A stretch of 64,000 nucleotides of DNA. Origin: an uncultured Rhizobium sp. (lineage in GTDB: Bacteria; Pseudomonadota; Alphaproteobacteria; Rhizobiales; Rhizobiaceae). Below the pieces are notes generated by a model, which was not told the DNA's origin, searched no databases, and was given only the letters and a program-made list of their open reading frames with translations. The stretch covers positions 1 to 64,000 of the forward strand of contig CAMFIF010000017.1 of assembly GCA_945952415.1 (NCBI GenBank), written 5' to 3'. Of the stretch, positions 16,024-25,419 are shown in pieces (position 1 is the first letter of the stretch; each line of letters begins with the position of its first letter). Both the position numbers and the translations under genes were made by a program.

Positions 16024-18108
16024 ATGGGATGGGCGCAGAAGACCGGGATCGTTCTAGGCGGAACGATCCTCCTCACCGTCGCGGCGGGCTTAGGGCTCGA
16101 CTGGGCGGACCGCGCCTTTCCGCCGCCGCTCGATGGCAAGCGGGCGGTGTCCGTGGAGGTGCGTGATCAGGATGACCGGCTTTTGCGCGCCTTCGCCACG
16201 TCTGATGGCACCTGGCGGCTGAAGACGACGGCGAAGGATGTGGACCCGCAATTCCTGCGCATGCTGGTTGCCTATGAGGATCGGCGCTTCTACGAGCATG
16301 GCGGCATCGATCCGCTGGCCATGCTGCGCGCCGCCGGCCAGCTTATCACCCACGGCCGTATCGTGTCGGGCGGGTCGACTCTGACCATGCAGGTCGCTCG
16401 GCTCCTGGAGCCGCGCAGCGAACGCTCCGTGCTCGCCAAGCTGCGCCAAGTCGCCCGCGCACTGCAGATCGAACGGCGTCTGAGCAAGGCCGAAATCGTC
16501 GATCTCTATCTGCAGCTCGCCCCCTATGGCGGCAATCTCGAAGGGGTGCGGGCGGCAAGCCTCGCCTATTTCGGCAAGGAGCCCCACCATCTCTCCGTCA
16601 GCGAAAGCGCGCTTTTGGTTGCCCTGCCGCAACTGCCGGAAGCGCGGCGCCCGGATCGCCATCCGGATAATGCCCGGCGCGCCCGCGACCGTGTGCTGAA
16701 CCGCCTTGCCGTCTCGGAAGTCATCGGTAACGGCGAATTCGACCGGGCCCAGCTGCAGGCCATGCCCTCCGGCCGCATGCAGCTTCCGGCCTTCGCTGCC
16801 CATCTTTCCGAAACCGCTCGCCGCAAGAAGCCGGACGAGCTCGTGCTCAAAACCACCCTTCGCCGCGAGGTGCAGGAGGGGCTGGAAGCGGTCGCAGCAC
16901 AAGAATCGAAGAAGCTCGGACCGCGCGTCTCCATTGCCATGGTCATGGCCGATGCGCGCACGGGCGCCATTCTGGGTGAAGTGGGATCGGCAAACTACTT
17001 CGAATCCGGCCGCTCCGGCTGGATTGACATGACCCGCGTGCTGCGCTCGCCGGGCTCCACGCTGAAGCCCTTCGTCTATGGCCTCGCCTTCGAGCAGGGC
17101 ATGGTTGCGCAGGAAACCATCATTGAAGATCGTCCGGCCGACTTCTCCGGCTACCGGCCTCGCAATTTCGACATGAGTTACATGGGCGATGTCAGCGTAC
17201 GCCAGGCCTTGCAGCTGTCGCTCAACGTGCCGGCCGTGCGGCTCCTTTCTGCGGTCGGACCATCGCGTCTCATGGTGCGCCTTCGCCGCGCCGAGGTGCG
17301 GCTCAAGCTGCCGGAAAACGATACGCCCGGCCTTTCCATCGCGCTTGGCGGGGCGGGGATCACGCTCAAGGATCTGGTCCAACTCTATGCCGGGCTCGCC
17401 AATCGCGGCCATCCGGTGCGCCTCGGCGACGGCGTGAACGGCGATCCCGCCCAGATCGACGGTGACATGCTGCTCGATCCCGTCGCTGCCTGGAACGTCA
17501 CCGATACGCTCTCCGCCGTGCTCCCGCCGGCCGGCGCCCGCAAGCTTGGCATCGCCTACAAGACCGGCACCAGCTACGGCTATCGCGATGCCTGGTCGGT
17601 TGGCTATGACGGTCGGCATGTGCTGGGCGTCTGGGTAGGCCGTGCGGATAATGGAGCGGTGCCGGGCATTGCCGGTTACAAGACGGCAGCCCCCATTCTC
17701 TTCGAGGCCTTTGAACGGTCAGGCGTCGGTATCGAGCGCTTTCCCCCGGCACCGGCGGGTGCCGTCCGCATCGCTGCCGCCGAACTGCCGCCAAGCCTCA
17801 AGCGGTTTTCTCTCACCGAAAACGGCCTCGTGACCGCCAATGCCCGGGAAGCGCCGCCGCAGATCGTCTATCCGCCGGAGGGCGCGCGGGTGGATCTGGG
17901 CTTTACCGGCGATGGCCCGTCCTCGCCGCTGGTGCTGAAGATGCAGGGCGGCCGGGCCCCGTTCCGCTGGCTTGCCAACGGCAAGCCGCTGCCGGACCTC
18001 ACCCGCCGCCGCACCAGCCAGTGGATGCCGGATGGCGGCGGCTTCTCGACGCTGACGGTGATCGATGCCGCCGGCAAGGCCGCATCCGTGCGGGTCTTTG
18101 TCGATTAG
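16024..18108 (+). CDS. pbpC: Penicillin-binding protein 1C (bifunctional peptidoglycan synthase)
   Basis: 694 residues with one N-terminal membrane helix (IVLGGTILLTVAAGLGL). The glycosyltransferase family 51 domain carries AYEDRRFYEHGG (catalytic Glu85) and SGGSTLTMQVAR. The transpeptidase domain carries SPGSTLKPF (nucleophile Ser345 in the SxxK box), SLNVP (SxN) and KTGTS (about 513-517). A C-terminal PBP1C domain with GARVDLGF and PFRWLANGKPL completes it. All key residues are present. The ATG at 16024 lies 2 nt after the alpha-2-macroglobulin stop, so expression is almost certainly coupled. The role would be cell-wall repair in the periplasm together with the macroglobulin. Confidence 0.95.
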   Translation: MGWAQKTGIVLGGTILLTVAAGLGLDWADRAFPPPLDGKRAVSVEVRDQDDRLLRAFATSDGTWRLKTTAKDVDPQFLRMLVAYEDRRFYEHGGIDPLAMLRAAGQLITHGRIVSGGSTLTMQVARLLEPRSERSVLAKLRQVARALQIERRLSKAEIVDLYLQLAPYGGNLEGVRAASLAYFGKEPHHLSVSESALLVALPQLPEARRPDRHPDNARRARDRVLNRLAVSEVIGNGEFDRAQLQAMPSGRMQLPAFAAHLSETARRKKPDELVLKTTLRREVQEGLEAVAAQESKKLGPRVSIAMVMADARTGAILGEVGSANYFESGRSGWIDMTRVLRSPGSTLKPFVYGLAFEQGMVAQETIIEDRPADFSGYRPRNFDMSYMGDVSVRQALQLSLNVPAVRLLSAVGPSRLMVRLRRAEVRLKLPENDTPGLSIALGGAGITLKDLVQLYAGLANRGHPVRLGDGVNGDPAQIDGDMLLDPVAAWNVTDTLSAVLPPAGARKLGIAYKTGTSYGYRDAWSVGYDGRHVLGVWVGRADNGAVPGIAGYKTAAPILFEAFERSGVGIERFPPAPAGAVRIAAAELPPSLKRFSLTENGLVTANAREAPPQIVYPPEGARVDLGFTGDGPSSPLVLKMQGGRAPFRWLANGKPLPDLTRRRTSQWMPDGGGFSTLTVIDAAGKAASVRVFVD

Positions 18109-18199
18109 CGGACAGAATCCCCGCCATTTTTCTTCATCTTGCCCCCGTCCTGTGCGATAGAAGCCGGAAAAGCATTGAGCAAAAGACCGGACGGACCGA

Positions 18200-19441
18200 A
18201 TGAAGGATGTGGAACAGGCTGCCGAGGCCATGCGGGAACTCTTTCCCGAAACGCCTTTGCAATACAATGATCACCTCAGCCAGCGCTACGGCGCCGATAT
18301 CTGGCTGAAGCGCGAGGATCTTTCGCCCGTCCGTTCCTACAAGATCCGCGGTGCCTTCAACTTCTTCCGCAAGGTTCTCGCCGGCGGGCGGAAGGATCAG
18401 GCCTTCGTCTGCGCCTCTGCCGGCAATCATGCACAGGGCTTTGCCTTCGTCTGCCGGCATTTCGGCGTGCCCGGCACGGTCTTCATGCCGGTCACCACAC
18501 CGCAGCAGAAGATCGACAAGACAAGGATGTTCGGCGGATCCTTCATAACGATCAGGCTGTTTGGCGATTTCTTCGACCAGTGCTACCGCGCATCCCAGGA
18601 TTATGCCGCTGAGACGGGCGCCGTAATGGTGCCCCCCTTCGATCATTCCGACATCATCGAGGGGCAGGCTACCGTTGCCGTGGAGTTCACCCGCCAGCTC
18701 GACGGGCGCAAGCCCGATCTCGTGATCCTGCCCGTCGGCGGAGGCGGCCTCTCCGCGGGGATCACCTCCTTTCTCAAGGACAGTGTGCCCGCGGACAATT
18801 TCATCTTCACCGAGCCCGCCGGCGCGCCCAGCCTGAAACGAAGCCTCGAAGCCGGTCATCCCGTGACCCTTCAGAAGGTCGACAATTTCGTCGATGGCGC
18901 GGCGGTGGCGCGGATCGGCGACCTCAATTTTGCGGCGCTCAAGGGCTTCGAGCCCGACCAGGTGCTGCTCATCAAGGAAAATGCCATCTGCGTCACCATG
19001 GTGGACATGCTGAATGTGGAAGGCGTGGTGCTGGAGCCGGCAGGCGCGCTCTCCATTGCCGCGCTTGAAGCGCTCGGCAAGGCGAGGCTCAAGGGCAAGA
19101 CCGTGATCGCGGTGGTCTCCGGCGGCAATTTCGACTTCGAGCGCCTGCCCGATGTCAAGGAAAGGGCCATGCGCCATGCGGGCCTGAAGAAATACTTCAT
19201 CCTGCGGCTTGCCCAACGCCCCGGTGCGCTCAAGGACTTCCTGAACCTGCTTGGGCCGGACGACGATATCGCCCGCTTCGAATATCTGAAGAAATCCGCC
19301 CGCAATTTCGGCTCGATCCTGATCGGCATCGAGACCAGGGCGCGCGAGAACTTCGACGCGCTGACCGCCCGTTTCGAAGAGGCGGGCATGGGCTACGAGG
19401 ATATTACCGATAATGAGATCATCGCGAATCTGATTATCTGA
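18200..19441 (+). CDS. ilvA: Threonine ammonia-lyase (threonine dehydratase)
   Basis: A 413-residue PLP enzyme converting threonine to 2-oxobutanoate plus ammonia, the first step to isoleucine. The PLP lysine is Lys48 in SYKIRGA, the ASAGNHAQGFA loop binds substrate, and LPVGGGGLSAG binds PLP phosphate. A single C-terminal ACT-like segment (about 330-413) follows, as in the shorter IlvA type, with only one regulatory domain instead of the two of E. coli IlvA. It stands 92 bp after pbpC with no clear terminator seen between. Feedback inhibition by isoleucine is likely from the family but not shown. Confidence 0.93.
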   Translation: MKDVEQAAEAMRELFPETPLQYNDHLSQRYGADIWLKREDLSPVRSYKIRGAFNFFRKVLAGGRKDQAFVCASAGNHAQGFAFVCRHFGVPGTVFMPVTTPQQKIDKTRMFGGSFITIRLFGDFFDQCYRASQDYAAETGAVMVPPFDHSDIIEGQATVAVEFTRQLDGRKPDLVILPVGGGGLSAGITSFLKDSVPADNFIFTEPAGAPSLKRSLEAGHPVTLQKVDNFVDGAAVARIGDLNFAALKGFEPDQVLLIKENAICVTMVDMLNVEGVVLEPAGALSIAALEALGKARLKGKTVIAVVSGGNFDFERLPDVKERAMRHAGLKKYFILRLAQRPGALKDFLNLLGPDDDIARFEYLKKSARNFGSILIGIETRARENFDALTARFEEAGMGYEDITDNEIIANLII

Positions 19442-19535
19442 GCCGGAAAATTGCCTCTGTCCCCCGGCGCGCCAAGGCTCTAGGATGGGGTGAGAATGCG
19501 CCGGATGTCACGGCGGACAGAACCAAAGAGAGATC

Positions 19536-19859
19536 ATGACGGGTTTCGTTTCGAAGATTATGTCCTTCCTCGCCGGCAAGCCCGCCGGCACCCCGGCTGC
19601 GGAAAGTGCCGAAAGCCGGGAGGCCTACAAGGATGTCACGCTGGTTGCCAAGCCCATGCGTGATGGCAACCAGTTCCGCATTGCCGGCCACATCGAAAAG
19701 CAGGAGGGGGAGGTGCGGATGGTGCGCCACTTCATCCGCGCCGATGTTTTCAGCAGCGAGAAGGAAGCGGTGGAATTCACGCTTCGCAAGGCGCGCCAGA
19801 TCGTCGACCAGCACGGCCCGTCACTGTTTGCCGACGGCGCGCCGGAAGCCCGCGTTTGA
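19536..19859 (+). CDS. HlyU-family protein
   Basis: 107 residues. After a low-complexity Ala/Pro stretch, the core YKDVTLVAKPMRDGNQFRIA, then GHIEKQEG, then VRHFIRADVFSSEKEA matches the small HlyU family. The founding Vibrio HlyU entries are described as activators of haemolysin expression, but for alphaproteobacterial members no clear role is known. It sits alone between ilvA and the convergent Lrp-type gene, only 3 bp from the latter's stop. It lacks an obvious helix-turn-helix, so a direct DNA-binding role is doubtful. Confidence 0.82.
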   Translation: MTGFVSKIMSFLAGKPAGTPAAESAESREAYKDVTLVAKPMRDGNQFRIAGHIEKQEGEVRMVRHFIRADVFSSEKEAVEFTLRKARQIVDQHGPSLFADGAPEARV

Positions 19860-19862
19860 CGC

Positions 19863-20324
19863 TCAAAGCCCGACATTGGGCTTGTCGATGATTTCCCGCA
19901 GCGCAAAGCTGGAATTGATCTTCACCACATGGGGAAGGGCGGAAAGCCAGTCCCGGTGGATGCGCTCGTAATCGGCGAGATCCTTGGCCGCGACGCGCAG
20001 GATATAATCATATTCCCCGGACATCAGATAGCAGACCAGCACGTTCGGGCATTTCTTCACCGCCGCCTCGAATTCCGCAAGCGTCTTCGCAAACTGGCCG
20101 GACAGCGAGATGTGCACGATCACCATCATCTTGTAGTCCAGCGCGGTGTTGGAAAGGCGCGCGTGATAGCCGCTGATGATGCCGCTTTTTTCCAGGTGAT
20201 CGAGCCGCCGCGAGCAGGCGGAAGGGCTGAGGCCTACCTTGGCCGCCAGGTCCGCATTGGACATGCGCCCGTTCTGCTGAAGCGCGCGCAGGATCGAAAC
20301 ATCCATCTTGTCCAGTTCTGCCAT
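19863..20324 (-). CDS. Lrp/AsnC-family regulator, probably of alanine dehydrogenase
   Basis: 153 residues from the ATG at 20324 (MAELDKMDV); an open frame continues far upstream but enters ald antisense. The N-terminal winged helix-turn-helix (LRALQQNGRMSNADLAAKVG, then LSPSACSRRLDHLEKSG) and C-terminal RAM/ligand domain (CYLMSGEYDYILRVAAKDL) are complete. It is divergent from the alanine dehydrogenase gene with a 159-bp shared promoter region, the arrangement of AldR/ald pairs in which the regulator activates ald in response to alanine. The specific target is inferred from this layout. Confidence 0.93.
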   Translation of the reverse strand: MAELDKMDVSILRALQQNGRMSNADLAAKVGLSPSACSRRLDHLEKSGIISGYHARLSNTALDYKMMVIVHISLSGQFAKTLAEFEAAVKKCPNVLVCYLMSGEYDYILRVAAKDLADYERIHRDWLSALPHVVKINSSFALREIIDKPNVGL

Positions 20325-20353
20325 TCGAAGATCCTTCGAAAAAATCGAAATTC

Positions 20354-20369
20354 TCGCAATATTCTGCGA
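20354..20369. promoter_or_regulatory. Candidate Lrp/AldR operator between the divergent genes
   Basis: TCGCA-ATATTC-TGCGA is an inverted repeat with 5-bp perfect arms and an AT-rich centre, typical of Lrp-family sites. It lies 30 bp from the regulator start and 115 bp from ald. TCGAAAAAATCGAAATTC beside it repeats TCGAAA. Confidence 0.4.
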
Positions 20370-20483
20370 AACTGATGCGCCAAACCATTTCTCTTTGCAA
20401 GGACATTTCCCGATTCCTTTGCTTGGATATCCGCCATTCGCGGGCTCGCTGGGAGAGCCGCTAGAGGAGAGAGAAAAACATCC

Positions 20484-21593
<1,110 letters not shown>

Positions 21594-21620
21594 TCTTTCG
21601 ACCAATTCAGGTCCAATCGA

Positions 21621-21651
21621 AACGGTCCGAACAAAAGTTCGGGCCGTTTTT
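21621..21651 (+). terminator. Rho-independent terminator of ald
   Basis: AACGGTCCGAAC-AAAA-GTTCGGGCCGTT forms a stem with one mismatch or G-T pair and a 4-nt loop, followed by TTTTTA. Confidence 0.85.
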
Positions 21652-21741
21652 ACTTGTTGATGATAATGGTGGCTTATTACGGCGCGCTTCGTTGTCCCCG
21701 CAACGGCGCGCCGCGCGGGGCATTTTGAAACGGGAGGATTT

Positions 21742-22620
21742 ATGCGCAAGCGGATTGGGGCGCTTCTTCTGGCGGCGGCAGCATGGGCACAGCCGGCACT
21801 CGCCCAGGAAGATTATGTGCCGAAGGAAGTGGCGGCGCTGGACCAGGAAGGGCTGGACAAGGCCCTGACCTTCATGGGCGGCAATGTCATCTATATTCTT
21901 TTCCACGAAGCCGGCCATATGCTGATTTCCGAGCTGAACCTGCCGGTTCTGGGTCGCGAGGAAGATGCCGTCGATACGCTCTCCTCCGTCCTGCTTCTCG
22001 AGGCCAAGGACGAGACACTCGACCAGGCGCTGCGCGACAGCGTGGAAAGCTGGTACACGCTCGGTAACCAGTATGAAGTCTCCGAAGAGGACTTCATGGA
22101 TACGCACGGGCTTTCGAAGCAGCGCGCCTACAATATAGCCTGCATGATGATCGGCCAGGACCAGAAGCGGTTCAAGGACATGGCCGATAGCCTCGAAATT
22201 CCCCAGGAGCGTCGCGACGAATGCGAGGTGGAGTATCAGAAGGCCCGCGAAAGCTGGTTCTCGGTGCTCGGTCCCTACATGGCCGACGACAAGGACAAGA
22301 TCAAGTTCAAGCTGGCCTACTACAAGACCAACAACAAGGACCTGAACTATTACCGCCAGCAGCTGAAGGATTTCGGTGCGCTGGAAATGCTTCGCGACAC
22401 CTTCTCCGGCCTCGTGAAGCTGAAGGATGGCATCAAGCTGACCGCTAATGTCTGCGGCGAGGCGAATGCCTACTGGGATGGCGACGCGCGCGAGCTGACC
22501 TATTGCTACGAAGACGCCCAGAGCTACGTGCAGATGTATGCGGAAAACAACGGCGCCACGGACGAAAACAGCAGCAGCACGGACGAGGCCGGTACCGGTG
22601 ACGGCGACGCCGCCCAGTGA
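21742..22620 (+). CDS. DUF4344-type putative metallopeptidase (copy 1)
   Basis: 292 residues with a cleaved signal peptide (MRKRIGALLLAAAAWAQPALA). The zinc-binding-type motif HEAGH at about residues 55-59 is followed by MLISELNLPVLGREEDAVD. The pattern HExxH plus a downstream Glu/Asp-rich segment is what defines DUF4344 proteins as putative gluzincin-like peptidases. Later segments (YNIACMMIGQD, DECEVEYQKARESW) are shared with copy 2 at 23936-24808. Four Cys in two regions may form disulfides. The C-terminal tail is low complexity (Asp/Ser/Gly). Periplasmic location is predicted; the substrate is unknown. Confidence 0.85.
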   Translation: MRKRIGALLLAAAAWAQPALAQEDYVPKEVAALDQEGLDKALTFMGGNVIYILFHEAGHMLISELNLPVLGREEDAVDTLSSVLLLEAKDETLDQALRDSVESWYTLGNQYEVSEEDFMDTHGLSKQRAYNIACMMIGQDQKRFKDMADSLEIPQERRDECEVEYQKARESWFSVLGPYMADDKDKIKFKLAYYKTNNKDLNYYRQQLKDFGALEMLRDTFSGLVKLKDGIKLTANVCGEANAYWDGDARELTYCYEDAQSYVQMYAENNGATDENSSSTDEAGTGDGDAAQ

Positions 22621-22648
22621 GCGGCGTAAGAGAGTGCTGAAGTGCAAG

Positions 22649-22672
22649 AAGGGGCCTGCAGGCCCCTTTTTT
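22649..22672. terminator. Terminator between copy 1 of DUF4344 and the convergent epimerase-like gene
   Basis: AGGGGCCT-GC-AGGCCCCT is a perfect 8-bp stem followed by TTTTT on the plus strand. On the minus strand AAGAAGG precedes it without a U-tract, so it mainly serves the plus-strand gene. Confidence 0.8.
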
Positions 22673-22679
22673 GTGCTTT

Positions 22680-23711
22680 TCAGAGCTTGTTCGGCCAGGT
22701 GTCCGAAAGCTTGTATCCGGAGGGCCAGGGATCGGAGGGATCGAGCATCTCCTGCCGGATGCCGGTAATCCAGGCCCGGCCGGAGAGGGATGGTACGATG
22801 GTCGGCAGGCCGCCCACCTCTGTCGTGTCCTCGATACGGCAGAAGAAGCGCGAGCCGATGATGGATTCGCCGACGAAGCGGTCGCCGACCCGCAGCTGGC
22901 CGCGGGCATGCAGCACCGCCATGCGAGCCGAGCAGCCCGTTCCCGTGGGCGAGCGGTCGATCTTTCCCGGCTGGATAGCTACCGCATTGGCGCCTGTCAT
23001 CACGCCATCGACCATCCGCACGGGGGCGGCAATCTGGCAGAAGGAGATATGGGCCCAGTCGGGATTGCCGGGATGGTGAAAGCCCAGCTGTTCATTGGCG
23101 GCCTTGGTTATCCGGATGCCCGTTTCGGCGAGATCTCGTGCTTCCTCCGGCAGGATGGCGAAACCCAGCGCCTGCGCATCTGCGATCACGAAGCTGTCGC
23201 CGCCATAGGCCGTATCGACGGTCAGCGTGCCGAGACCTTCCACCTCCAGCGGCACGCCGAGCTTGCCCGCGAAGCTCGGCACATTGCGCACGGTGATGCG
23301 CTCGGCCTTGCCGCCCGCGCATTCCGCATTCACCTCCACCAGGCCGCCGGGCGCTTCCATGAAGAAATGCGTGACAGGCTCGGTCATCGGCACGATGCCC
23401 GTGTCCAGCACCACGGTGGCCACGCAGATCGAATTCGATCCCGACATGGGCGGCGTATCTTCCGGCTCCATGATGATCCAGCCAACCGCAGCCTTCGGAT
23501 GGCGGGGCGGCACCAGGAGATTGATATGTCGGAACACGCCGCCGCGCGGCTCCCGCAGCACGAAATTTCTGAGCGTTTCATCCCGCGCGATGAAGCGCGA
23601 TTGCTCCCACAGCGTCTCGCCCGGCGGCGGTGCAACGCCCCCGACGATCACATCCCCCACTTCACCTTCCGCATGGCATCCCACGATATGGATCGTCTTC
23701 GAACTGCGCAT
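22680..23711 (-). CDS. Proline racemase-family protein with Ser/Cys active-site pair (hydroxyproline epimerase-like)
   Basis: 343 residues, standard for the family. The first catalytic position is Ser90 ([10 protein letters not shown]) instead of the Cys of classical proline racemases (MCGHG). The second is Cys260 in [11 protein letters not shown]. Cys/Cys members are racemases or 4-hydroxyproline epimerases, and Cys/Thr members are trans-3-hydroxyproline dehydratases. The Ser/Cys pair is a recognised variant associated with hydroxyproline epimerase-type activity. No transporter or deaminase of a hydroxyproline pathway lies beside it, so the substrate is uncertain. It lies antisense between two DUF4344 paralogues. 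Confidence 0.88.
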   Translation of the reverse strand: MRSSKTIHIVGCHAEGEVGDVIVGGVAPPPGETLWEQSRFIARDETLRNFVLREPRGGVFRHINLLVPPRHPKAAVGWIIMEPEDTPPMSGSNSICVATVVLDTGIVPMTEPVTHFFMEAPGGLVEVNAECAGGKAERITVRNVPSFAGKLGVPLEVEGLGTLTVDTAYGGDSFVIADAQALGFAILPEEARDLAETGIRITKAANEQLGFHHPGNPDWAHISFCQIAAPVRMVDGVMTGANAVAIQPGKIDRSPTGTGCSARMAVLHARGQLRVGDRFVGESIIGSRFFCRIEDTTEVGGLPTIVPSLSGRAWITGIRQEMLDPSDPWPSGYKLSDTWPNKL

Positions 23712-23935
23712 CTTTGTCGTCCCTCCCGTCTTGGCGAAACAGATATATCAGTTCGGCAGCGGGCCGTTCCCCTGAAATTTCGGGTTTTCCCGGTGGAAAC
23801 GACGGGCTGCGGATCCGTGTCAGCCCAGCCTGCCGCAATCACTGTGGATTAATCATCATGCGCTGAAATGGTGGTTGTCGATCGTCGTTTATGCTTCTTG
23901 ATAGATCGGAAAAAACGCAAGATCGGGGGATGACC

Positions 23936-24808
23936 ATGCGTGGATTGTTGGCAAGGGGGCTTCTGGCAGCCACCTTGATGGTGGGCGCTTTGAACCATGC
24001 CGTGCGGGCGGAAGACCAGCCCGCCGAACTGACCGAGGACGAGGTCAAGGAAGCGGTTCAGTTTGTCTATGGCAATGCGCTTTTCGTGCTTCTGCACGAA
24101 ACCGGCCATATGTTCATTTCTGAATTGCAGCTGCCGGTGCTCGGCCGCGAGGAGGATGCGGTGGATGCGCTCTCCTCCGTCCTGCTCCTGGAATCCCATG
24201 ACGATACGCTCGACACGGCGATCACCGATTCCGCCGATGGCTGGTTTCTCTCGGACCAGGAGCGCGAGAAGGCGGGCGGCGAACTGGCCTTCTGGGATAC
24301 CCATGCGCTGGACAAGCAGCGTGCCTATCAGATGGTCTGCATGATGGTGGGGCAGGACCCCGAGGGCTTCAAGCAGTTTGCCGACTCGCTGGACTTTCCG
24401 GAAAGCCGTCGCGAGGAGTGCAAATACGAATATGACAAGACCAAGGAGAGCTGGAGCAATCTTCTCGCTCCCCATGCGCAGCCCGAAGGCGGCAAGAACA
24501 ATTTCAGCATTATCTATGAAGAGGCCGGCCCGGAGCTCAAGCCCTATGCGGACATGCTGAAGGAGGCCAATCTCCTCGAAACCATTGCCGGTACCTTCGC
24601 CAATCTCTACCAGCTGAAGGATGGCATCCAGTTCGTCGCCACCAGCTGCGGCCAGCCGAATGCCTTCTGGATGCCGGCCGAGCGCAAGCTCGTCTATTGC
24701 TACGAGCTGGCTTCCTATCATGATCAGCTGATCAGCAAATGGCTGGTGGAAAACCGCAACAAGGACGACGGCAATGCCGACGACCAGACGGAGGAAGGGC
24801 AGCAATAG
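23936..24808 (+). CDS. DUF4344-type putative metallopeptidase (copy 2)
   Basis: 290 residues from the ATG at 23936, which has GGGGG 6 nt upstream; in-frame ATGs at 23930 and 23891 have worse spacing. A signal peptide (MRGLLARGLLAATLMVGALN, then HAVRA) precedes the motif HETGH, then MFISELQLPVLGREEDAVDA. Long stretches match copy 1: LPVLGREEDAVD, LSSVLLLE, DTHALDKQRAYQMVCMMVGQ and KLKDGI/QLKDGI. The paired Cys residues are conserved too. The two copies therefore arose by duplication, with divergence outside the core. A periplasmic peptidase role is only predicted. Confidence 0.85.
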   Translation: MRGLLARGLLAATLMVGALNHAVRAEDQPAELTEDEVKEAVQFVYGNALFVLLHETGHMFISELQLPVLGREEDAVDALSSVLLLESHDDTLDTAITDSADGWFLSDQEREKAGGELAFWDTHALDKQRAYQMVCMMVGQDPEGFKQFADSLDFPESRREECKYEYDKTKESWSNLLAPHAQPEGGKNNFSIIYEEAGPELKPYADMLKEANLLETIAGTFANLYQLKDGIQFVATSCGQPNAFWMPAERKLVYCYELASYHDQLISKWLVENRNKDDGNADDQTEEGQQ

Positions 24809-24833
24809 CCCTTCTTGCCTCGGGCGGTCCGCC

Positions 24834-25415
24834 TTAGCCCATGCGGGTCGCCACGTCCCGGCGGGCGACGTCCAGTAGCTCCGCATCCGAGATCGGGCGG
24901 ATCGTCTCCTCGCGCGTGGAATATGGCTTGAAACCCATGCGCTGGTAAAGCGCGAGCGCGCGGGGGTGGTCCATCGAATTGGTTTCGACGATCACCTTCT
25001 GCGGCATCGTCGCCCAGGCCGCCTGCAGCGCCTGGGAGAGGAACCACTTGCCGATACCCATGCCGAGCGCATGTTCCATCAGCCCGAAATATTCTAGCTC
25101 CACCACATCGATCTCGCGGCTGTTCAACTCGAAGAAGCCGGCAGGTGCGCCCTGCACATAGAGAACCGTGATATTGGTCTTCGGGTCGTGCACGCGCGCG
25201 GCCAGCGCCTCGTCATCCATCCGCAACCGGTCGCCCCATCCCCAGCGATAACCGACCTGCCGGTAAAGAAACCGGTAGAAGGGCAGGGGAATGGCATGCG
25301 CCCGCATGAGCGCCGTATTGATGTTCACCGGAACCGGGAAAAACGGCTTCGAATAGGACGTCATCTCCAGAGACGTGATGCGGACCGGAACGGCTGGCAG
25401 TGCTTTCTTCGCCAT
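24834..25415 (-). CDS. GNAT-family N-acetyltransferase
   Basis: 193 residues from the ATG at 25415 (MAKKALPAVP). The acetyl-CoA loop is seen as HALGMGIGKWFL, and the C-terminal NSMDHPRALALYQRMGFKP is the usual GNAT motif B. The N-terminal half includes ALMRAHAIPLPFYRFLYRQV and a Trp-rich segment, RWGWGDRL. It starts 4 bp after the sseA stop, so it is co-transcribed with the sulfurtransferase gene. The acceptor substrate is unknown. Confidence 0.9.
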   Translation of the reverse strand: MAKKALPAVPVRITSLEMTSYSKPFFPVPVNINTALMRAHAIPLPFYRFLYRQVGYRWGWGDRLRMDDEALAARVHDPKTNITVLYVQGAPAGFFELNSREIDVVELEYFGLMEHALGMGIGKWFLSQALQAAWATMPQKVIVETNSMDHPRALALYQRMGFKPYSTREETIRPISDAELLDVARRDVATRMG

Positions 25416-25419
25416 CGTC

